A stretch of 64,000 bases of DNA from Mesobacillus maritimus (GCF_019749255.1 NZ_JACWFH010000008.1:584366-648365), one strand, 5' to 3'. Counted from the first letter of the stretch, positions 25,350-34,308 are shown. The notes: generated by a model not told the origin, from the sequence alone. A program made the numbers and translations.

Positions 25350-25369
25350 AAATTATACGGTTGGGGTAC

Positions 25370-25651
25370 TCACATATCCCAAACCATTGCCAATAATGTT
25401 CCAAAGATGGTTACAAGGGCAATAATTAAGCCATAATACACGTTCAAATAGATGGCTCCTTTATCATCGGTTTCACCAGCGTGCATAAACACGGTAAGCT
25501 GAACACCTGCTTGAACAAAGGCTGTGACCAAAAGGATGGTCATACCAGTCTGAAAGGACATATCAAGGAAGTAAACAGCAAGGGCAATAACCGTTAACAC
25601 AAGTGAAAACGCAAAGCCTAAAACTTGTTTGGCAGGGAATAGTTCTTTCAT
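25370..25651 (-). CDS. qoxD: cytochrome aa3 quinol oxidase subunit IV (QoxD)
   Basis: This 93-residue protein has three hydrophobic segments, with AFVQAGVQLTVFMHAGE in the middle, as in QoxD/CyoD-like subunits. It is an accessory membrane subunit that stabilises the oxidase. It is the last gene of qoxABCD, one base after the qoxC stop. It is somewhat shorter than the B. subtilis protein, lacking the His-rich C-terminal tail. Confidence 0.9.
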   Translation of the reverse strand: MKELFPAKQVLGFAFSLVLTVIALAVYFLDMSFQTGMTILLVTAFVQAGVQLTVFMHAGETDDKGAIYLNVYYGLIIALVTIFGTLLAMVWDM

Positions 25652-25652
25652 C

Positions 25653-26249
25653 TTACATCATTCCTTTCAAATAGATGAAGCTGAAGATGAAAATCCAAAC
25701 TACATCTAAGAAATGCCAGTAAAGTGAGAAAATGAATGACTTATTGGCTGTTTGTGGAGTCAAGCCACGCTTTTTTACTTGAAGGATAATAAAGAGTCCC
25801 CAAAATAATCCAAGCGTAACGTGTGCTCCATGTGTTCCCAAGGTAGTTAAAAGGATCGAAGTAAACGCACTTGTTTGGATTCCTGCTCCAACATGAACAT
25901 AGTGAATAAACTCGTAAATTTCGACTCCTAGGAATGCTAACCCTAGTAGTAGGGTGATAGAAAAGAAGCTTAGCATAGCTTTCTTATTACCAAGACGCAT
26001 CGCGTGGATGCCTAAACCTATAGTAAAACTACTGGTTAATAGCAGTAGGGTTTCGATTAATACTGGAGTGATTTCAAAAATTTCTGCTCCACTAGGACCG
26101 CTACCTGTACGGTTTGCAAGCGTAAAATAGGTTGCGAAAAGAGTCGCGAAGAGCATGATTTCTGCACCTAAGAATATCCAGAATCCTAATATATTGTACT
26201 GGTTTTGATCTGTACTATATTCAAGTGGCAGCGAGTGATCGATTTTCAT
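25653..26249 (-). CDS. qoxC: cytochrome aa3 quinol oxidase subunit III (QoxC)
   Basis: This 198-residue subunit has five hydrophobic segments, with the subunit III features FWIFLGAEIMLFATLFATYF near residue 24, the LGTHGAHVTLGLFWG segment and the terminal WHFLDVVWIFIF. It forms part of the membrane core beside subunit I. The ATG shares one base with the qoxB stop (TAATG), so the two are coupled. Confidence 0.94.
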   Translation of the reverse strand: MKIDHSLPLEYSTDQNQYNILGFWIFLGAEIMLFATLFATYFTLANRTGSGPSGAEIFEITPVLIETLLLLTSSFTIGLGIHAMRLGNKKAMLSFFSITLLLGLAFLGVEIYEFIHYVHVGAGIQTSAFTSILLTTLGTHGAHVTLGLFWGLFIILQVKKRGLTPQTANKSFIFSLYWHFLDVVWIFIFSFIYLKGMM

Positions 26250-28198
26250 TATTTAGCACCTCGCATTTTCGTTTCGGTTTCTTCAATTTCTTCAACAGAG
26301 ATATAATGGCCATGGTCTTGTTCAAATGAACGATGAGCCATGCAAACTAGAATTCCAATTGTTGCTAGAATTGCAGGAATCCATAAGCTAAAGATGAACG
26401 AGAATCCCCAGACGAAGAAGATTAAACTCATGATAAACGGTACACCACTGTTGTTTGGCATATGGATCTTCTTATAATTACGATCTTTAAACAAGACATG
26501 ACCGTGTTTTTTAGCATCCCATAGAGCTTCACTAGAGCGTACTTCTGGGACAACTGCAAAGTTATACTCTGGGACAGGGTTATGGGTAGCCCATTCAAGT
26601 GTACGTGCATCCCATGGGTCTTCACCGATATCTCTTGAAGCGTAACGGGTACTGTAATACACATTATAAACAATCAGCGCAAAACCAACGGCCATAATAA
26701 TCGCACCAACGAATGATATCATATTCAAAGGTCCGAACCCAGTAGCTTCAGAGTATGTGTACATACGACGTGCTTGACCATCAAGGCCGGTAATATACAT
26801 AGGCATAAATGCTAATAAGAACCCGATTGAGAGTAACCATGCCGTCCACTTTCCAATACGTTCATTTAGCATAAAACCAAACATTTTCGGCCAGTAATAC
26901 GTAAGACCAGCAAGCATCGCGAAAACGACACCTGGAATAATTACATTGTGGAAGTGTGCGACCAAGAACATTGTATTATGGTATTGGTAGTCAGCTGCAG
27001 ACATTGCAAGCATAACCCCTGTAACTCCGCCAAGTGTGAACAACGGAATAAATAATAAAGAATAAAGCATAGGGGTAGTAATTTCAATTTTTCCCTTCCA
27101 CATGGTTAACAACCAGTTGAAAATCTTAACTCCGGTTGGTACTGCAATCGCCATTGTTGTAATCGAGAAAATACTATTTGTAAGTGCTCCTTGCCCCATC
27201 GTAAAGAAATGGTGGGCCCATACTAAGAACGACATGAGCGAGATTACAACCATGGAAGCAACCATCGATTTATAGCCATACAAGTTCTTTCTCGAGAAGG
27301 TTGAGATGACCTCACTATAAATCCCGAACGCTGGCAAGATTAAAATGTACACTTCAGGGTGACCCCAAACCCAGAAAAGGTTGGCCCAAAGCATATCCAT
27401 GCCGCCATTTTCCATCGTAAAGAATTGGGTTCCGAATAATCGATCCATCGTTCCCATTGCAAGAGCAACAGTTAGGACAGGGAATGCGAAGACGATGATA
27501 ACGTTCGCGATAAATGATGACCATGTGAACATCGGCATTTTCATGAGGGTCATGCCAGGTGCTCTCATTTTAAGAATGGTTGTAATCATATTAATACCGG
27601 TCATAAGAGAACCAATCCCGGATATCTGAATTGCAAGCATATAATAGTTCGTTCCAACTGAAGTACTAAACTCATTTCCTGCAAGTGGGAAATAAGAAGT
27701 CCATCCTGCATCAGGGGAACCACCAATAACGAACGAGATATTAAATAACATTGCACCCATGAAGAATAACCAAAAGCTTAGGGCATTTAAGCGTGGGAAA
27801 GCAACGTCACGTGCGCCAATTTGTAAAGGCACAACGAAGTTCATTAGCGCAAAAATAAACGGCATCGCCATAAAGATAATCATGACGACTCCATGTGTTG
27901 TAAAAATCTCATTATAGTGCTGTGCATCTAGCAGTGTATTTTCTGGAGCGGAAAGCTGGGCACGCATCATAATTGCGTCAACGCCACCGCGGAAAAGCAT
28001 TAATAAAGCAGAGATTAAATACATAATCCCAATTCGTTTATGATCAACCGTTGTTAACCATTCACGCCAAAGATAGCCCCATTTTTTAAAATAGGTTAAT
28101 CCGGCAACAATGGCAATCATCGTCAATCCAATGGCAACCATTGAAGCATATATTGCTATACTTGGATGTGGTACGGCAAAGCGTTCTAAAAATTCCAT
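26249..28198 (-). CDS. qoxB: cytochrome aa3 quinol oxidase subunit I (QoxB)
   Basis: This 649-residue subunit is the catalytic core with the low-spin heme and the heme-CuB oxygen-reducing centre. Visible ligands and motifs are THGVVMI, WGHPEVYI (CuB His and crosslinked Tyr), the HH pair in WAHHFF and VAHFHNV near residue 420. These mark an A-type heme-copper oxidase. It reduces oxygen to water and pumps protons. The start follows AAAGGAGAT. Fifteen or so membrane segments match the Qox/Cyo type with extra helices beyond the 12 of a minimal subunit I. Confidence 0.95.
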   Translation of the reverse strand: MEFLERFAVPHPSIAIYASMVAIGLTMIAIVAGLTYFKKWGYLWREWLTTVDHKRIGIMYLISALLMLFRGGVDAIMMRAQLSAPENTLLDAQHYNEIFTTHGVVMIIFMAMPFIFALMNFVVPLQIGARDVAFPRLNALSFWLFFMGAMLFNISFVIGGSPDAGWTSYFPLAGNEFSTSVGTNYYMLAIQISGIGSLMTGINMITTILKMRAPGMTLMKMPMFTWSSFIANVIIVFAFPVLTVALAMGTMDRLFGTQFFTMENGGMDMLWANLFWVWGHPEVYILILPAFGIYSEVISTFSRKNLYGYKSMVASMVVISLMSFLVWAHHFFTMGQGALTNSIFSITTMAIAVPTGVKIFNWLLTMWKGKIEITTPMLYSLLFIPLFTLGGVTGVMLAMSAADYQYHNTMFLVAHFHNVIIPGVVFAMLAGLTYYWPKMFGFMLNERIGKWTAWLLSIGFLLAFMPMYITGLDGQARRMYTYSEATGFGPLNMISFVGAIIMAVGFALIVYNVYYSTRYASRDIGEDPWDARTLEWATHNPVPEYNFAVVPEVRSSEALWDAKKHGHVLFKDRNYKKIHMPNNSGVPFIMSLIFFVWGFSFIFSLWIPAILATIGILVCMAHRSFEQDHGHYISVEEIEETETKMRGAK

Positions 28199-28265
28199 CC
28201 GTTTGTATCTCCTTTCGAGAATTATCCGTAAGTCCTATGATTATAGGAATATAGAAATCTATTTG

Positions 28266-29168
28266 TTAGTGATTGCTGTGGTCGCCCTCATGCTCACTAT
28301 GAGAATCTTCAATAGATTCGTCTGCATGAGAAGATCCATGGTTATGACCTTCTGGTGGAGGCATAAAGTCTAAGTGTGTTCCTGTAAACGTCATCCGACC
28401 AAGATGACCTGGCTCTATTAGTTCATCAAATTTTTCTTCTGTTAAAGGCTTAGCTGTTTCTTGAACCTCATCTACCCATTCAACAAACTCAGTAGGGGAC
28501 ATAGCAGTAACCTCAAAGGTGTTTTCTGCAAAACCTTTCCCACTAAAGTTTGCATTTCGACCCATGAATTCACCAGGCGCGTCTGCTGCTAAGTGAAGAG
28601 TTGTGATCATATCACTCATTGCGTATTTTTGCCCACCTAGCTGTGGTATCCAAAAACTAGTAATCGGTCCATGTGAATAAAGTTTAAATTCAAGCGGACG
28701 GTCTGTTGGAATATACAGGTAGTTAACCGTTTCAATGTTTTCTTCAGGATAACTAAAATGCCACTTCCAGTTTGATGAAGAAGCATAGATCACTAAAGGT
28801 TCTTTTTCTTCGTATCCTTGAGGAGTCGCCTCAACGATATAGTTACTCTGAACAGAAACAAATGATAAGTAAGCAACGATTATCACTGGAATCCCAACAC
28901 AAATTGCTTCAACCCAGATATTTCCTTCCATATGTGGTGGTTCATAATCTGGACTTTGCTTTGAAGCGCGGTATTTAAATAAAACGAAAATTAACATCGC
29001 AAACACTACAAGGACAATAATGGACATAATCCCGATAGACAGCATAATGTCTTGCGCTTGCCTTGCTGCTTGTGGCCCCTTAGGGTCGAGGACCAATAAT
29101 GGTTCGCATCCTGTTAAAAACGTAGCAATTGCGAAAATGATGGATAGTGCCATCCACTTCCTTTTCAT
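28266..29168 (-). CDS. qoxA: cytochrome aa3 quinol oxidase subunit II (QoxA), lipoprotein
   Basis: This 300-residue subunit has a lipoprotein signal peptide ending LTGC (Cys21), two membrane helices and an external cupredoxin domain with FWIPQLGGQKYAMSD. The copper-binding Cys pair of cytochrome c oxidases is missing, so electrons come from quinol, not cytochrome c. The mature start VLDPKGPQA also matches QoxA. The C-terminal 25 residues are His/Asp/Glu-rich (from EGHNHGSS), an acidic metal-binding-like tail. The start follows AAAGGAGAAG. Confidence 0.94.
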   Translation of the reverse strand: MKRKWMALSIIFAIATFLTGCEPLLVLDPKGPQAARQAQDIMLSIGIMSIIVLVVFAMLIFVLFKYRASKQSPDYEPPHMEGNIWVEAICVGIPVIIVAYLSFVSVQSNYIVEATPQGYEEKEPLVIYASSSNWKWHFSYPEENIETVNYLYIPTDRPLEFKLYSHGPITSFWIPQLGGQKYAMSDMITTLHLAADAPGEFMGRNANFSGKGFAENTFEVTAMSPTEFVEWVDEVQETAKPLTEEKFDELIEPGHLGRMTFTGTHLDFMPPPEGHNHGSSHADESIEDSHSEHEGDHSNH

Positions 29169-29207
29169 ATAACTTCTCCTTTCGATAATAACAACAAACC
29201 TTGGGAC

Positions 29208-29213
29208 ATTATA
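29208..29213 (-). promoter_or_regulatory. extended -10 promoter element for qoxABCD
   Basis: The minus strand reads TGCTATAATG: a perfect TATAAT with the upstream TG extension, about 40 bases before the qoxA start. No good -35 is seen, which an extended -10 can tolerate. Confidence 0.55.
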
Positions 29214-29275
29214 GCATAGATAATGTTCATTTCTTCACATGATGTTCATAATTTATCCCGGTAAGTTGTGGTAAG

Positions 29276-29291
29276 TGTGATATAAATCACA
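29276..29291. promoter_or_regulatory. FNR/Crp-type binding site
   Basis: TGTGA-TATAAA-TCACA matches the Bacillus FNR (and Crp-family) consensus TGTGA-N6-TCACA at all ten positions. It lies about 80 bases upstream of the predicted qox transcription start and about 130 bases before the opposite -10. Confidence 0.6.
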
Positions 29292-29521
29292 GCATTTGTC
29301 TGTTTAGAATGATTTTAACATAGAAGTCATCCTTACTTAGTGCCCTAATTGTGACTAATTTATGAAAACATTTCTTGTAAATTTTGGGACTGGGTATTAG
29401 GCTTCTTCGCTTGGAAACTATATAATGAAGATATTGAAATAATTTTTTTAAAAAAAATGAAACTTTCTTAGTACTTTTTCGTAAATCATACATGGGAAAG
29501 TACAAAACAGGAGGATGAATG

Positions 29522-29950
29522 ATGATTAGAAAATTAATGGCGGCATTTGTTGCAATCATGGTGATGTTCTCACCAATTGGTAATATTGTTGTTCAAGATT
29601 TGCACCAATCTGAGGTTAGTGCAAAGAAATATAGGTCTGGTACAAAAAGATACAATAACAATAATACCACAACAAACCAGAATCAAAACGTGAATCGAAA
29701 TAATACTGTTAATAACAGAACGAATGCGACTGCACCTCGAAATAATGGCGGGTTAATGCGTGGCATCATGTATGGGGGGCTTGCTGGGTTACTTTTTGGT
29801 GGTTTATTAGCAGGAATGGGTGGCTTAGGTCCAATCCTTGGAATGGCTATCAATATTATTGGAATTCTGCTTCTATTTATGCTTATTAGCCGTGTCATTA
29901 CCGCTTTTAAGAAAAAGCAGAGAGAGGACAATGACCCTTGGCATCGTTAA
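29522..29950 (+). CDS. secreted/membrane protein with Asn-rich linker and glycine-rich membrane segment
   Basis: This 142-residue protein has a signal-like N-terminal helix (about 1-25), an Asn/Thr/Gln-rich low-complexity stretch (about 45-75) and then two hydrophobic segments; the first is glycine-rich (GGLMRGIMYGGLAGLLFGG, about 76-94), recalling the N-terminal part of Tim44-like lipid-binding proteins, and the second is about 104-125. No Tim44 C-domain follows. ATG 29522 has GGAGG 7 bases upstream; the ATG at 29519 is closer. Its 3' end overlaps the next gene, so they form a coupled pair. Confidence 0.7.
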   Translation: MIRKLMAAFVAIMVMFSPIGNIVVQDLHQSEVSAKKYRSGTKRYNNNNTTTNQNQNVNRNNTVNNRTNATAPRNNGGLMRGIMYGGLAGLLFGGLLAGMGGLGPILGMAINIIGILLLFMLISRVITAFKKKQREDNDPWHR

Positions 29951-30225
29951 AAATTTCTGAGCAAGATGTTGTGAATGCCATTTGTTTATATGTCGCTGAT
30001 AAAAAGCAAGTGAAGGTAGAAGAAGTGGAAGTAGAGTTAATGTATGACGATGATTATGGATTTTCCGCTGAAACATTTGTTCACGGACGTAAACAAATTC
30101 TCGTTAAGCAAAATTTGATTGAGGCACTTAGAATGTGGCTAGACCAAATTCTAGGAAGAGATCCATTTTCAGGAATACAATTGGTTCTTGATGATGACGA
30201 AGGGATTATTGCCATCATCAGTTAA
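29938..30225 (+). CDS. DUF2653 family protein (YxcD-like)
   Basis: This 95-residue soluble protein opens LKISEQDVVNAICLYVAD and contains VELMYDDDYGFSAETFV, which I recognise as the YxcD/DUF2653 family of Bacillus. The biochemical role is unknown. It starts at TTG 29938, overlapping the previous gene by 13 bases, with AGAGAGGA upstream. The coupling suggests that it works with the small membrane protein before it. Confidence 0.75.
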   Translation: MASLKISEQDVVNAICLYVADKKQVKVEEVEVELMYDDDYGFSAETFVHGRKQILVKQNLIEALRMWLDQILGRDPFSGIQLVLDDDEGIIAIIS

Positions 30226-30233
30226 TGAAATGT

Positions 30234-30263
30234 AGCCTGTCCGATAATTGGACAGGCTTTTTA
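30234..30263 (+). terminator. Rho-independent terminator
   Basis: AGCCTGTCC and GGACAGGCT pair across a 7-base loop and are followed by TTTT. Confidence 0.88.
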
Positions 30264-30301
30264 CATATAATATGAAGAAAACGGAGAAAGGGGACAAGGA
30301 T

Positions 30302-32884
30302 ATGACGAAATTAGAAGAAATCTATCCTGTTGCGATTGAACAAACAAAGCAAAAACTTCATGGAGATATTGCCCACTTTCTAGAAAAAAGCGAAACAGTT
30401 CGCTCTTATCAGGACTATATTAAAGAACGAAAGACTTTTATTGAACAAATTTGGGTGAATGTTTGGATGAATAAAGCATCCAATGATGTGCCAAAAAAAG
30501 AAAAAAAGCTATTCTTGAAAAATAAAGGATATGAAACAGAGGGCGTAGATAAAAAAATTATCAACAAGCTTTTCCGTAATGAAATTAGGAATATTCAACC
30601 TTTTAATGTTATTCATTGGCTAGATGAACAATTTGCCTCAAATCCGGTGGAGTGGGAGCAGATCTTCCAACTATCAAGGGAAGCTTATTTAAAGCGTCAA
30701 GCGCAAGCGGAAGTGGACAGAGAGAGAAACGCCTACACCTTTGAGGTGCAAAGGTGGGGTGAAAAGTATTTAGAAAAAAACTTCTTATTCTTTTATTTGA
30801 ATGTACGGCATTTTGTTGCAAAACAGCTAATGAAGGATTTGAAGCAGAAACAGAAATATCAGTATATTGAACCATTTAGATTGGAAGAAAGACTTGTGGA
30901 AGATGGGCACTTTCAGCCAAGTGATTACCGAACAGTAGCTGAATTTTTCGAGGAGCTCACAGGCGGTGTCCAGGCTTCCTATGATTGGGGAGCACGTACC
31001 TTTGAGTACGAAACTTATTTTGACTTTTATGAAAAACGGGTTATGGAATATTTATTTGATTTAGTATCTAAAAGACTTGTTGCGGAACTTCCTGAGAATC
31101 TCCAAGAAGAATATAAAAAATTATTCCAACAAGAGCTTACTGAAACAAAATTAGTGGAGTGGTTTGACCAAGAATTTGTTGATTTAACGAGTGAGTGTCT
31201 AGAGGAACTTTCCGAAGAATACCTAGAAGACTTACTTGCCATTGCTGACATCCCGTTTGATGTAGTCACTCACAATGATTTGTTTGAAAATCATGTTTCA
31301 GCACGCGAGAGGCGAATTGAGGAAGAAAGAGCTGAGGAAGAACGGCGAAAGCAAGAAGAAGCACGGATTATGGACGATATCTTCGGGAAGGCCTATATCC
31401 CATCAGTTGGTTCAAATTTAAGGTATGTTTTGCATATTGGTGAAACGAACACCGGGAAAACCCATCATGCTTTAGAGAGGATGAAAGCAGCTGAGAGTGG
31501 TTTGTATTTAGCGCCACTTCGACTGCTCGCACTTGAAGTATACGATAAGTTAAATGCTGAGGGCGTCCCTTGCTCGTTAAAGACTGGAGAAGAAGAAAAG
31601 TCTGTTGAGGGATCAAAGCATATTTCAAGCACAGTTGAAATGTTCCATGAAAAAGACTACTACGATGTTGTTGTGATTGACGAAGCGCAAATGCTAGCAG
31701 ATAAGGACCGTGGATTTTCTTGGTACAAAGCAATAACGAAAGCAAATGCACGTGAGGTCCACATCATTGGAAGTTGGAATATTAGAGACATGCTTTATAA
31801 CCTGTTAGAAGGCGTCGAGATAGAAGTACATGAATATAGTCGTGATACCCCATTAGAAGTTGAGCAAAAGGAATTTGAGTTAAAACACACGAAAAAAGGG
31901 GATGCCCTTATTTGCTTTTCACGTAAAAGGGTTTTGGAAACCGCAGCGAAACTCAAGCGAAGCGGTCATTCGGTCAGCATGATTTATGGAAGCATGCCGC
32001 CAGAAACAAGGAAAAAGCAAATTGATTTGTTTAACTCTGGTCAAACCAAAGTTGTTGTTGCAACAGATGCGATTGGGATGGGGTTAAACTTGCCAATTCG
32101 ACGAATCGTTTTTCTTGAGACTGAGAAGTTTGATGGAACTAGGAGAAGAAGGCTGACTTCCCAAGAAGTGAAGCAAATCGCCGGGCGTGCCGGTCGGAAG
32201 GGTATTTATGATATCGGCAAGGTCGCGTTTTCCGCTGATATTAAATATATGAGTAAGCTTTTGGAGCAAAATGATAAACCTGTAGAGACGTTTGCCATAG
32301 CTCCAACTTCGACCGTTTTTGAGCGTTTTCAAAAATATTACCGTGATCTTGGTACTTTTTTTGATCTATGGGAGGAATTTGATCCACCGAAGGGGACGAA
32401 GAAGGCTACGTTAGCGGAAGAACGGGATTTATATGAATTGATTAGGGGAACTCCAATAGAGGCTCGCTTTTCTATGATGGATCTATATGGTTTTCTTCAT
32501 TTGCCATTTGCATCTAGAGAACCGGCATTGGTTCGTCAATGGCTAGATACAATGATGGCGATTGCAGATGATACCGAAATCCCAGACCCAATGATTAAAC
32601 GAAGAGGGCTAGAGGATTTTGAATTATCCTATAAAGCGATTGGACTTCACCTGTTATTTTTATATCGATTGGGAAGAAGAACGGAAGCGGTTTACTGGGA
32701 GAGGGTGAGAGAGGAAGTCAGTGATCAAGTCCACGATCAGTTACGAGACGAGGTTGAGAATTTCCAAAAGAAATGCAAAAAATGTGGGAAACCTCTCCCA
32801 GATGATTCTCGATTTTCGATATGTGATGCTTGCTATCACGGGAAATATAGACGTGGGCATCGAGGAAATAGACGCTGGGCATAG
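30302..32884 (+). CDS. Suv3-like superfamily 2 RNA helicase
   Basis: This 860-residue protein carries a helicase core with Walker A GETNTGKTHHA (Lys386), motif Ia PLRLLALE, motif II DEAQM (Asp460), ATDAIGMGLNLPIRR and motif VI QIAGRAGRKG (from Gln625). This set, especially GMGLNLPIRR, is the hallmark of Suv3, the mitochondrial RNA helicase. The first 370 residues are a helical, charged region of no known family, ending in an EERAEEERRKQEEA coiled coil. The C-terminus has a Cys4 zinc ribbon (Cys825, 828, 841, 844) and a basic tail. ATG 30302 follows AAAGGGGA. The role in RNA turnover is inferred. Confidence 0.85.
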   Translation: MTKLEEIYPVAIEQTKQKLHGDIAHFLEKSETVRSYQDYIKERKTFIEQIWVNVWMNKASNDVPKKEKKLFLKNKGYETEGVDKKIINKLFRNEIRNIQPFNVIHWLDEQFASNPVEWEQIFQLSREAYLKRQAQAEVDRERNAYTFEVQRWGEKYLEKNFLFFYLNVRHFVAKQLMKDLKQKQKYQYIEPFRLEERLVEDGHFQPSDYRTVAEFFEELTGGVQASYDWGARTFEYETYFDFYEKRVMEYLFDLVSKRLVAELPENLQEEYKKLFQQELTETKLVEWFDQEFVDLTSECLEELSEEYLEDLLAIADIPFDVVTHNDLFENHVSARERRIEEERAEEERRKQEEARIMDDIFGKAYIPSVGSNLRYVLHIGETNTGKTHHALERMKAAESGLYLAPLRLLALEVYDKLNAEGVPCSLKTGEEEKSVEGSKHISSTVEMFHEKDYYDVVVIDEAQMLADKDRGFSWYKAITKANAREVHIIGSWNIRDMLYNLLEGVEIEVHEYSRDTPLEVEQKEFELKHTKKGDALICFSRKRVLETAAKLKRSGHSVSMIYGSMPPETRKKQIDLFNSGQTKVVVATDAIGMGLNLPIRRIVFLETEKFDGTRRRRLTSQEVKQIAGRAGRKGIYDIGKVAFSADIKYMSKLLEQNDKPVETFAIAPTSTVFERFQKYYRDLGTFFDLWEEFDPPKGTKKATLAEERDLYELIRGTPIEARFSMMDLYGFLHLPFASREPALVRQWLDTMMAIADDTEIPDPMIKRRGLEDFELSYKAIGLHLLFLYRLGRRTEAVYWERVREEVSDQVHDQLRDEVENFQKKCKKCGKPLPDDSRFSICDACYHGKYRRGHRGNRRWA

Positions 32885-32903
32885 CAGCCATCTCTATCTG
32901 TTA

Positions 32904-32931
32904 GCATATTAAGCGCTATACGCCATAAACT
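32904..32931 (+). promoter_or_regulatory. candidate sigma-E promoter
   Basis: GCATATT (32904-32910) fits the sigma-E -35 KMATATT exactly. CATAAACT (32924-32931) fits the -10 CATACAHT with one mismatch, at 13-base spacing. It precedes the LysM/GH18 gene by about 70 bases. Confidence 0.5.
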
Positions 32932-33002
32932 GGTTATTAAGTAGGATAAAGCAGAGAGAATTCTACCTAATTCTACTTAAAGAATAGAAAAGGTGTGGTT
33001 GT

Positions 33003-34277
33003 ATGGCCGTTCATGTAGTACAAAGCGGGGAGACTCTTTGGGCGATTTCGAGGAGATATGGTGTTTCCTTTTCTGAAATTATGGCGCTTAATGGCTTACC
33101 ATCAACGAATTCTCTTACCCCTGGTCTTGCGCTCTATATTCCACGAACCCAATCACCATACCGTGTATATCGCATCCAACCAGGTGATACCCTGTGGAAG
33201 ATAGCTGTTCAATATAATACAACAGCCGATAGAATTAACGAGGCGAACCCCACAGTTGATTTGAATTCTCTCGTTATTGGGCAAAAAATCAATATTCCTA
33301 CAACTGCTAAGTTGGAAATGGCTACACTGGTATTTATCGCACCATATGTTCAACAAGCTGCTATTGAACAAGTGTATGAATTGGCAGGGCAGATGACTTA
33401 CATAGCGGTTGCTGCTTATAGTTTTACGGAAGCTGGTTATGCGTTTGTTCAACTCGATGATCGCGAACTGGTCGCGACAAGCAATCAATTAGGTGTAAGG
33501 CCATTATTAATGATTCGAAATCAGCTAAATGGCGAATTCGATGCTGAATTGGCTGGAAGAGTTCTTGGGAACCCACAATTACGCAAGAACCTTGTCACTA
33601 GTCTTTTGAATTTGGTTCGTGAGCGAGGCTACAAAGGGGTTAGCATAGACTTTGAATTTATTCCGCCACCAAGAAGGAATGATTTTCTACTATTTCTAAG
33701 GGAACTAAAAAATGCACTTGGTTCGTTGATTCTGCATGTAAATGTACATGCAAAAACGGAGGATATCCCTACCAATCCGATTATTGGTGCTTATGATTAC
33801 CAAGGCATAAGTAATGCGGCAGACATTGTTGCCGTTATGACAATTGATTATGGATATCCAGGTGGTCCACCTGACCCTATTTCTCCTGCGTGGTGGGTGG
33901 AGCAGGTGATTGTTTATGCGCTCACGCAAATCAGACCGGAAAAACTGCAGATTGCGATGGCGCTTTATGGATATGATAAAATTGTTCCTGACAATACCAC
34001 GATTGCGCGATCAGTCCTCTCTGCACAGAATATTGCTCTCGCTAATTGGCGGCCTATTCAGTTTGATGAACGTGCCCTATCACCTGTCTTTCAATATCGA
34101 CAAAATGATCAAGAGCATGTTGTTTGGTTTGAAGACATAAGAAGTTATATTGAAAAATATCGGTTAATTGATATGTACGGGTTAATGGGATCGACGTATT
34201 GGCAATTAAGCTTGCCAGCACCGCAAAACTGGGCTTTTGTAAAGGAAAGAATCAATGTTTTAAAATCGTATGAGTGA
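33003..34277 (+). CDS. LysM-GH18 spore peptidoglycan hydrolase (YaaH/SleL-like)
   Basis: This 424-residue protein has two N-terminal LysM repeats (about 2-48 and 52-99, VVQSGETLWAISRRYGV and YRIQPGDTLWKIAVQYN) and a GH18 domain (about 105-424) with the catalytic GVSIDFE (Asp216, Glu218). There is no signal peptide, as usual for forespore- or mother-cell-made coat-associated enzymes. YaaH/SleL enzymes are N-acetylglucosaminidases acting on spore cortex fragments during germination. The sigma-E-like promoter upstream supports sporulation timing. The exact paralogue (YaaH, YdhD or YvbX type) is not settled. Confidence 0.88.
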   Translation: MAVHVVQSGETLWAISRRYGVSFSEIMALNGLPSTNSLTPGLALYIPRTQSPYRVYRIQPGDTLWKIAVQYNTTADRINEANPTVDLNSLVIGQKINIPTTAKLEMATLVFIAPYVQQAAIEQVYELAGQMTYIAVAAYSFTEAGYAFVQLDDRELVATSNQLGVRPLLMIRNQLNGEFDAELAGRVLGNPQLRKNLVTSLLNLVRERGYKGVSIDFEFIPPPRRNDFLLFLRELKNALGSLILHVNVHAKTEDIPTNPIIGAYDYQGISNAADIVAVMTIDYGYPGGPPDPISPAWWVEQVIVYALTQIRPEKLQIAMALYGYDKIVPDNTTIARSVLSAQNIALANWRPIQFDERALSPVFQYRQNDQEHVVWFEDIRSYIEKYRLIDMYGLMGSTYWQLSLPAPQNWAFVKERINVLKSYE

Positions 34278-34308
34278 AAGGGAGGATGAAATAATTCTTC
34301 CTTTTTTG
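34277..34308 (+). terminator. terminator after the GH18 gene
   Basis: AAAGGGAGGAT pairs with ATTCTTCCTTT using G-U pairs, with a T-run. Confidence 0.65.

Larger units (their letters stand above)
29169..29521. other. 353-base divergent regulatory region between qoxA and 29522
   Basis: It holds the qox extended -10 (29208-29213), an FNR/Crp-type palindrome (29276-29291) and, for the plus-strand gene, a TATAAT at 29421-29426 without a clear -35. No gene is supported inside; a 90-codon minus-strand open frame here has no ribosome site. Confidence 0.6.

Noticed and set aside
28266..29168. Interpretation of the oxidase as cytochrome c oxidase (Cta type)
   Set aside because: Subunit II lacks the CuA cysteines and has the QoxA mature start, so a quinol oxidase is the better call.
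29287..29559. 90-codon minus-strand open frame between qoxA and the 29522 gene
   Set aside because: It overlaps the FNR-type box and the start of a well-supported plus-strand gene and has no ribosome site.
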